Below, piece by piece: positions 5,378 to 8,827 of a DNA stretch of 8,827 nt. Both the position numbers and the translations under genes were made by a program. Under the pieces are notes generated by a model. It saw only the letters and a program-made list of their open reading frames with translations. It ran no database searches and was not told the DNA's origin. The stretch lies in assembly GCA_017650795.1 (NCBI GenBank), contig JAGCEE010000051.1, positions 1 to 8,827 on the forward strand, written 5' to 3'. Origin of the DNA: Clostridia bacterium. GTDB lineage: Bacteria > Bacillota > Clostridia > Christensenellales > UBA1242. How positions within the stretch are numbered: position 1 is the stretch's first letter; each line of letters opens with the position of its first letter.

Positions 5378-6092
5378 TGAAAATGAATGGATATGGTATG
5401 GCAGGTCAAGAGATTTGCTTGGTTATACCGAAGAAAGAGCTAAAGCTCATAGAAAACAATTTGTACATAATGTTAAAGAACTTTTACAAAAAGATTTTCC
5501 TGGGATAACATTTAATGCAGCAAATGAATATTATCGTAAGCCTATGGTTTGTGATATATCTGCATGCTTTGATAAAGAATCATTTGAATTTCTAGGTTCT
5601 AACTACTTGAATCTAACTACTAAATTCATAGAGATTCTACCTGTCTTTCAAGGAAATAACACAACTTATTTCTTGAAACTAGATAAGTCTGAATTTAATC
5701 CAGACGATTTAAGTCATTATCAAGATATAAATGGTAATTATGTCAAGGTATTTCCTGATATAACTTTATATCAATATAAGATTTGTAAGAATTTCAATAT
5801 TCAATTCGTAAAGGAAGAAGATGAATATTATACTGGTGAAAAGACACTAGAAGACCGTGCAGGTTATATTCATCTAGCTGACAGTGGATTGGAAAGGGTA
5901 AAAAAGGCTATTACCAAGGTAAAATCACCTGAAGTATCAATAGTTAATACTGTAAAGAAGAATTTTGCTATCTTCAATGCTTTGATTGATACCTACAAAG
6001 AACCATACACACAATGGAAGAATGAAGGAATGAAGCAGATAAAGATAGAGGAAGTTCTAAGAAAGAAGCTATTGATATTGGCTGAAAAGTAA
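5370..6092 (+). CDS. unknown protein, possible distant paralogue of 4625 gene (240 aa)
   Basis: The ATG at 5370 overlaps the end of the previous gene by eight bases. Its ribosome site, GAAGAGG (about 5356-5363), is inside that gene, so translation is coupled. I do not recognise the family. The protein is soluble, with aromatic and Asn-rich strands in the middle and helices at both ends. Several short segments echo the upstream protein: D-I-S-A-C-F-D (62-68) against C-R-A-Y-C-F-D, Y-V-K-V-F-P (124-129) against H-L-K-V-M-P, and F-N-A-L-I-D-T-Y-K-E-P-Y (202-213) against Y-N-K-F-M-E-V-A-K-P-Y-Y. This could reflect an old tandem duplication, but the spacing differs by an insertion of about 40 residues, so it is tentative. 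The unit ends at a strong terminator. Confidence 0.85.
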   Translation: MASENEWIWYGRSRDLLGYTEERAKAHRKQFVHNVKELLQKDFPGITFNAANEYYRKPMVCDISACFDKESFEFLGSNYLNLTTKFIEILPVFQGNNTTYFLKLDKSEFNPDDLSHYQDINGNYVKVFPDITLYQYKICKNFNIQFVKEEDEYYTGEKTLEDRAGYIHLADSGLERVKKAITKVKSPEVSIVNTVKKNFAIFNALIDTYKEPYTQWKNEGMKQIKIEEVLRKKLLILAEK

Positions 6093-6117
6093 TTAAAAGT
6101 ATAATAATGAAAATAAT

Positions 6118-6149
6118 TCCAATGTAATTAAGTTTACATTGGATTTTTT
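6118..6149 (+). terminator. terminator of 4625-6092 unit
   Basis: TCCAATGTAA (6118-6127) pairs perfectly with TTACATTGGA (6134-6143) around a six-base loop, followed by TTTTTT (6144-6149). It may also act weakly for the opposite strand. Confidence 0.85.
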
Positions 6150-6519
6150 ATTATATTGTAAGTTCACATTAAAGCCCTATTACTGGCTCGGAGTTCAACT
6201 CAATGAATTGTCGGATAAGTTTAGGCCGTTGTTGTATTGAGGTTAGGTACAATATAATAAGACGATTATAACCAATGAAGTTAAGTCTAGTAAACTTAAC
6301 ACTTAGCCGCCATGAGTTCTAAGAAATGTAACTGGAATACAGGATGACCATTCCATAAGTTCTTAGGTAATTCTCCTTTGAGGTCTTGATAGTAAACAGT
6401 CAACCACATGTCAATATCAATTCTTCTAAGTCTGTATAGGCTTAGAAGGAGCTTTCCAGTACCATATCACCACAAGTAATATCTTGGTTGACTGGTTGAG
6501 AATTGGATGAGAGATAGAA
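6150..6519. other. 370-bp stretch without a confident gene; inverted repeats and reading-frame remnants
   Basis: No open frame with a good start spans this stretch, and it looks less AT-rich than the neighbouring genes. It holds several perfect inverted repeats: GTTAAGT/ACTTAAC (6280-6286, 6294-6300), nested CTAAGAA/TTCTTAG (6319-6325, 6360-6366) with TGGAAT/ATTCCA inside, CTTCTAAG/CTTAGAAG (6423-6430, 6441-6448), and CAGTCAACCA/TGGTTGACTG (6397-6406, 6485-6494). A 12-bp repeat pairs 6419-6430 with 6526-6537. On the - strand, frames without stops run 6466 to 6296 and 6318 to 6172. Either a structured RNA or a decayed - strand gene would explain parts of this. No tRNA was found. Confidence 0.5.
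6169..6466 (-). pseudogene. possible frameshifted - strand gene remnant
   Basis: Two overlapping - strand frames of 56 and 49 codons (6466-6296 and 6318-6169, including stops) would join into about 100 codons by a single-base indel between 6318 and 6296. The first contains YGTGKLLLSLYRL, then MWLTVYYQDLKGELPKNLW (ATG at 6409), and ends FLELMAAKC. The second ends ELNSEPVIGL at a TAA. The G-T-G-K followed by a Q-D-L-K-x-x-L-P-K segment is faintly reminiscent of A32/HerA-type packaging ATPases with the middle deleted, but this is too short to assign. No ribosome site precedes the ATG. It could be chance open frame within a structured region. Recorded as a candidate only. Confidence 0.25.
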
Positions 6520-6717
6520 TTAGAGCTTAGAAGAATTTAAATAATCCTCTTCAAAGAACCCATCAAGATTTAAATTAACTTCACCGGTTACGGTGGCTTT
6601 GGAACTTGATTCCAAAGCATTTAACAAATAATTATCAGATTCATAGATGGATTCATAATCCATTAACATAGCAGGAAAGAAAGAATCTGGTAAGTATATG
6701 GGTTCTTGTAATTTCAT
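6520..6717 (-). CDS. possible small acidic protein (65 aa)
   Basis: The - strand frame runs from ATG at 6717 to TAA at 6520. The product is acidic (several E-x-x-Y and D/E-rich segments: MDYESIYESDNY, DGFFEEDYLNSS), soluble, and not recognised. Amino-acid make-up and codon choice (GAA, GAT, TTA, AAT) resemble accepted genes here, which argues for real coding. Against it, no Shine-Dalgarno site precedes the start, no good - strand promoter was found between 6718 and 6780, and it could be a shadow of the structured stretch to its left. It diverges from the gene at 6782, with operator copy 6 between the two starts. In the same frame after its stop, short open stretches continue toward 6467. Moderate to low confidence. 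Confidence 0.4.
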   Translation of the reverse strand: MKLQEPIYLPDSFFPAMLMDYESIYESDNYLLNALESSSKATVTGEVNLNLDGFFEEDYLNSSKL

Positions 6718-6727
6718 AGTAAGTTAT

Positions 6728-6743
6728 GTATATAAAAATTTAC
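6728..6743. promoter_or_regulatory. operator copy 6 (divergent member) of 16-bp palindrome
   Basis: GTATATAAAAATTTAC keeps the outer GTA...TTTAC of the family but is a poorer palindrome. It touches the -35 box of the promoter at 6744 with no gap. It lies between two divergent frames. Confidence 0.4.
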
Positions 6744-6772
6744 TTGACTGAATATACAGATTTTACTATATT
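6744..6772 (+). promoter_or_regulatory. sigma70-type promoter for 6782 gene
   Basis: TTGACT (6744-6749), 17-base spacer, TATATT (6767-6772); five of six positions match in each box. Transcription should begin at about 6779-6781, directly at the start codon. Confidence 0.7.
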
Positions 6773-6781
6773 ATTCATAAT

Positions 6782-7165
6782 ATGACAATGCAAGAAGTAA
6801 TAACATTATTTAGATACCCTGAATTATTAGTTTATAGTACTGATAATGATAGTGATTTATTCTCATCACATCTAGGGAATTTTGCTTGTGTTTACTTTAA
6901 TTTTCAAGGTAAACCACATACATTAAGTATAGTATATCCAACGAAGATAATAGTTACAACTATTGATTTTAGAATTGGCTTGGATGGTGAAATAGAATCA
7001 TTCCCTGTAGAAGAAAATGATACTGCAACATTCATAAATTATTCTGATACTACCCTTGACAAATTGAAAGATATAATCTATAATTGTTATACAGAATCCG
7101 TTTTAAATGCTAAAAATTTCTTAGTTAAACTTAAAAAGGATGATATAAACAAAGATTTCACTTAA
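6782..7165 (+). CDS. unknown protein, probably translated from a leaderless mRNA (127 aa)
   Basis: The frame opens with ATG at 6782 (a second in-frame ATG at 6788). No Shine-Dalgarno site precedes either, and the -10 box ends only nine bases before 6782, so the transcript should be leaderless or nearly so. The product has alternating short strands (LLVYST, FACVYFNF, LSIVYPTKIIVTTIDF) with a G-L-D-G-E turn, then an amphipathic C-terminal helix (LDKLKDIIYNCY) ending lysine-rich. There is no signal peptide, membrane span or known motif. The mixed alpha/beta pattern suggests a small globular domain, but I do not recognise it. The next gene follows after 20 bases with a good ribosome site and no terminator between, so the two probably share this promoter. 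Confidence 0.75.
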   Translation: MTMQEVITLFRYPELLVYSTDNDSDLFSSHLGNFACVYFNFQGKPHTLSIVYPTKIIVTTIDFRIGLDGEIESFPVEENDTATFINYSDTTLDKLKDIIYNCYTESVLNAKNFLVKLKKDDINKDFT

Positions 7166-7185
7166 CTAAAAGGAAACAAATAACT

Positions 7186-7701
7186 ATGCAGAACTCAAAT
7201 ATCCCATTTTACACTGTAGGACTTAGTGACCTCCTTAATGCTCTTTCAAATCCAGATGCTTGGAATAAGGTAATGGAAGAAGCTCGTAAGAGTCAGCCTT
7301 GGTGTACAAAGAAACAGGAAACCCCAGCAAAGGAAACACCAAAGGAAGAAACCAATATGAGTGAACCAACTGAACCAGATACCAATACAAATGATTCTAC
7401 CATTGGTAGTATCTTTGATGAAGATTCATTGACACAAGCCATTCGTCAGTATGAAAATGAAATCAATGATGCTAATGCAGCACATCAGAAAGTCATTGAC
7501 GATATGAATGCAAAGATTAACTTGCTCAAGGCTCGCTTGGTCAAGGAACAGATGAAGACCCGTGTAACTCGTCAGGGAAATGATATGGCAGTTACTATGG
7601 TAGTTGAAAATGCTCGTAAGGTAGCTGATGCCCTTAATAATATTCTTAATCAGGAAAATGTTCCAGATAAGATTACCATTAATATTCCAGATGTTGGCTA
7701 A
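7186..7701 (+). CDS. coiled-coil protein with disordered Pro/Thr/Glu segment (171 aa)
   Basis: ATG 7186 follows AAAAGGAA (7168-7175) at normal spacing. Three parts can be seen. Residues 1-38 are a short ordered N-terminal segment (SDLLNALSNPDAWNKVMEEA). Residues 41-72 are rich in Pro, Thr, Glu and Lys and probably disordered. Residues about 80-125 are a charged helix with hydrophobics at heptad-like spacing (YENEINDANAAHQKVIDDMNAKINLLKARL), a likely coiled coil. The C-terminus has another amphipathic helix (VVENARKVADALNNIL) and a short strand ending TINIPDVG. The design suits a homo-oligomeric scaffold or adaptor, but no family is recognised. Codon use is somewhat richer in G and C than in the preceding gene, closer to the ATPase and VWA genes. 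It ends at a terminator 25 bases beyond its stop. Confidence 0.85.
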   Translation: MQNSNIPFYTVGLSDLLNALSNPDAWNKVMEEARKSQPWCTKKQETPAKETPKEETNMSEPTEPDTNTNDSTIGSIFDEDSLTQAIRQYENEINDANAAHQKVIDDMNAKINLLKARLVKEQMKTRVTRQGNDMAVTMVVENARKVADALNNILNQENVPDKITINIPDVG

Positions 7702-7726
7702 AAGTTTACATTGAAACTCTTTTTCT

Positions 7727-7758
7727 AGGTCAGTCTATTGCCATTAGTCTGACCTTTT
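7727..7758 (+). terminator. terminator after 7701, overlapping a promoter
   Basis: AGGTCAG (7727-7733) pairs with CTGACCT (7749-7755), with partial pairing continuing inside, followed by TTTT and CC. Its loop and 3' arm overlap the predicted promoter at 7738-7766. Confidence 0.65.
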
Positions 7759-7766
7759 CCTATATT
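7738..7766 (+). promoter_or_regulatory. sigma70-type promoter for 7799 gene
   Basis: TTGCCA (7738-7743), 17-base spacer, TATATT (7761-7766); five of six in each box. The predicted start near 7773 leaves about 26 bases before the ATG at 7799. No palindromic operator is seen beside it, unlike the other promoters. Confidence 0.6.
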
Positions 7767-7798
7767 AATTAAAATAAAACAATATGGAGTATTAACTT

Positions 7799-8404
7799 AT
7801 GAATAATCGTGAACTACTTGCTACAACTCTACTTAAAGAAGTCCTTGCCGGTAATGCTACTACTATTGCCGATGATGCTTGGAAACTTGATAATATTGAT
7901 ATTGGTGACGGCCCAAAGTCTTATATCATTCGTAATACTAAAAAACTTGGTAATGTATCAGGTAAATTCTTCTTTAAAAGAAATCTCTTCAGAGTTGATA
8001 ATGATAAAGAAAAACTTATTGAGCTCGGTGAATATAAAAAGAAATATCTTTATCCTATGGTAAAGAAGTTAGCAACTCCTAAGAAAGAAAAAAATTATTT
8101 ACTTCAGATGGATGATGCTATTACTACTATGCGTCAAATCACTAAGTACGTAAAAAATAATTATAATAATTTCCACTTTGATGATGATGGTTCTTTCGTA
8201 GGGGATATTCCACAAGGACACATGGTTATTACCAAAGGTTATATCAAACAAATGAAGAATAACCATAATCGTAACTTCGGTAGACAAATGTTCCTTAATG
8301 GTGAATTGGTTCAGGAAGGTTACTTCCTTGACTGGCCTGTTGACATCTATTTCAAGATGAAAGCAAAAAATGAAGCCAAGATGCTCAATGAAAAGTCAGA
8401 ATAA
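7799..8404 (+). CDS. basic protein of unknown function (201 aa)
   Basis: ATG 7799 follows TGGAGT (GGAG at 7786-7789) at nine bases. The protein is lysine-rich and soluble with no membrane span. The N-terminal third holds a helix (RELLATTLLKEVLAG) and strands around G-D-G-P-K-S-Y-I-I-R-N-T and G-K-F-F-F-K-R-N-L-F-R-V. The middle is a basic helical region (KKKYLYPMVKKLATPKKEK). The C-terminal third contains N-N-Y-N-N-F-H-F-D-D-D-G-S-F and G-Y-F-L-D-W-P-V-D-I-Y-F-K-M. The basic charge would fit nucleic-acid binding, but no helix-turn-helix or other fold is evident, so this is not claimed. It has its own promoter and terminator and so appears to be a single-gene transcript. Confidence 0.85.
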   Translation: MNNRELLATTLLKEVLAGNATTIADDAWKLDNIDIGDGPKSYIIRNTKKLGNVSGKFFFKRNLFRVDNDKEKLIELGEYKKKYLYPMVKKLATPKKEKNYLLQMDDAITTMRQITKYVKNNYNNFHFDDDGSFVGDIPQGHMVITKGYIKQMKNNHNRNFGRQMFLNGELVQEGYFLDWPVDIYFKMKAKNEAKMLNEKSE

Positions 8405-8413
8405 TTATTCATT

Positions 8414-8429
8414 GTAAAATTATTTTTAC
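8414..8429. promoter_or_regulatory. operator copy 5 of 16-bp palindrome, no promoter beside it
   Basis: GTAAAATTATTTTTAC, flanked by TT and AA, is one of the best matches to the 20-bp form. It lies between the stop of the 7799 gene and its terminator. No -35 box was found at the expected distance on either strand. Confidence 0.5.
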
Positions 8430-8437
8430 AACCTAGA

Positions 8438-8466
8438 CACCTTCCCTGCTCGGGAGGGTGTTTTTT
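8438..8466 (+). terminator. terminator of 7799 gene
   Basis: CACCTTCCC (8438-8446) pairs with GGGAGGGTG (8452-8460), with one G-U pair, around a five-base loop and followed by TTTTTT. Confidence 0.9.
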
Positions 8467-8827
8467 CAGTAAAAACGGAAACCCCGAAATTGTCATATAA
8501 TAAGACCTAATATGTGCCATTTTGATACCCCCTTTTAGGGGGGGTAAAATGCCACTTTTGGGGGTCATTTTCCACAAATATAGGCTAAGGATTCCCAAAA
8601 TTTGTATTAAGGTCTTATATAGGGGTATAGGGGGGTCAAAAATCCTCTTGGGGGTTTATGAAAAAATATCGGGGGCTGTCTCTTGAAAAGGGTTATACTG
8701 GAAAATTTTCTTACTGGATTTTACTTTATATAGTAAATTTTTCCTTACATATTTTCTGAATTTTACCTTATACTTATTCCTATATACTGCAGGCATTTTT
8801 CTAAAATAGGTAGGGGGTGTAAAAAAA
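8467..8827. other. non-coding, G-tract and inverted-repeat-rich stretch to window end
   Basis: No supported gene. The + strand carries at least six runs of four to seven G between 8538 and 8680, and another near the end. TACCCCC/GGGGGTA (8526-8532, 8540-8546) forms a hairpin. TAAGACCTAATA (8501-8512) and TATTAAGGTCTTA (8605-8617) form an imperfect long-range inverted repeat around it. TTTTCCACA (8568-8576) fits the relaxed DnaA-box form TTWTNCACA. From about 8690 the sequence turns very AT-rich, with TTTACT/AGTAAA (8720-8725, 8732-8737) pairing and repeated TTA-C-T-G-type words. An origin, a structured RNA or a transcription control region are all possible. Confidence 0.5.

Noticed and set aside
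6185..6215. tRNA T-arm-like sequence GGAGTTCAACTC
   Set aside because: The flanking bases do not form a T-stem and no acceptor or anticodon arm could be found around it on either strand.
8347..8598. 83-codon - strand frame at the right end
   Set aside because: It runs through the terminator and into the end of the 7799 gene, lacks start signals, and owes its Pro and Gly runs to the G-tract region.

Overview
The window looks like a stretch of a low-GC genome made of short, mostly unrecognisable genes, tightly packed and mostly on the + strand. The most likely source is a large tailed phage, or a prophage or plasmid derived from one. This is inferred from the many small orphan genes, a MoxR-type ATPase next to a VWA protein, a DXD-type glycosyltransferase fragment, and the absence of housekeeping genes. 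No capsid, terminase, polymerase or integrase gene is seen, so the phage assignment is not proven. The host should use a canonical sigma70-type polymerase: six promoters fit TTGACA-N17-TATAAT closely, every one with a spacer of exactly 17. Most genes have purine-rich Shine-Dalgarno sites. Stops are read with the standard code.

Layout. On the left edge is a - strand glycosyltransferase-like gene (positions 437 to 1, 3' end outside the window). Next comes a two-gene + strand unit of unknown function (598-822, 825-1265) behind a perfect promoter. Then come two near-duplicate control modules flanking a 44-residue acidic protein (1379-1513). The second module drives a MoxR/CobS-like AAA+ ATPase (1618-2787). 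After two tandem terminators and another perfect promoter comes a 520-residue VWA protein (3013-4575). It has a complete MIDAS, a Gly-Gln repeat linker, and an N-terminal domain resembling the DUF2201 putative metallopeptidase in which the zinc histidines appear lost. Two AT-rich overlapping genes follow (4625-5377, 5370-6092), possibly distant paralogues, ending at a strong terminator.

Positions 6150-6519 hold no confident gene. They contain several inverted repeats and two short - strand reading frames that could be one gene broken by a frameshift, followed by a possible 65-residue - strand gene (6520-6717). Divergently, 6782-7165 starts almost at the predicted transcription start. Then come a coiled-coil protein (7186-7701), a terminator with an embedded promoter, and a last unknown gene (7799-8404). 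The final 360 bases are non-coding, G-tract rich and rich in inverted repeats.

The unifying signal is a 16-bp palindrome, roughly GTAAA-N6-TTTAC (20 bp with flanks, TTGTAAA-N6-TTTACAA). It occurs six times, five of them just upstream of a -35 box at distances of 0, 12, 12, 21 and 22 bp, close to whole helical turns. This suggests one DNA-binding protein, not recognised in this window, controlling a regulon that includes the ATPase, the VWA protein, the 44-residue protein and several orphan genes. The ATPase and VWA protein probably form a two-part remodelling machine like RavA-ViaA or other MoxR-VWA pairs. Its target is unknown.
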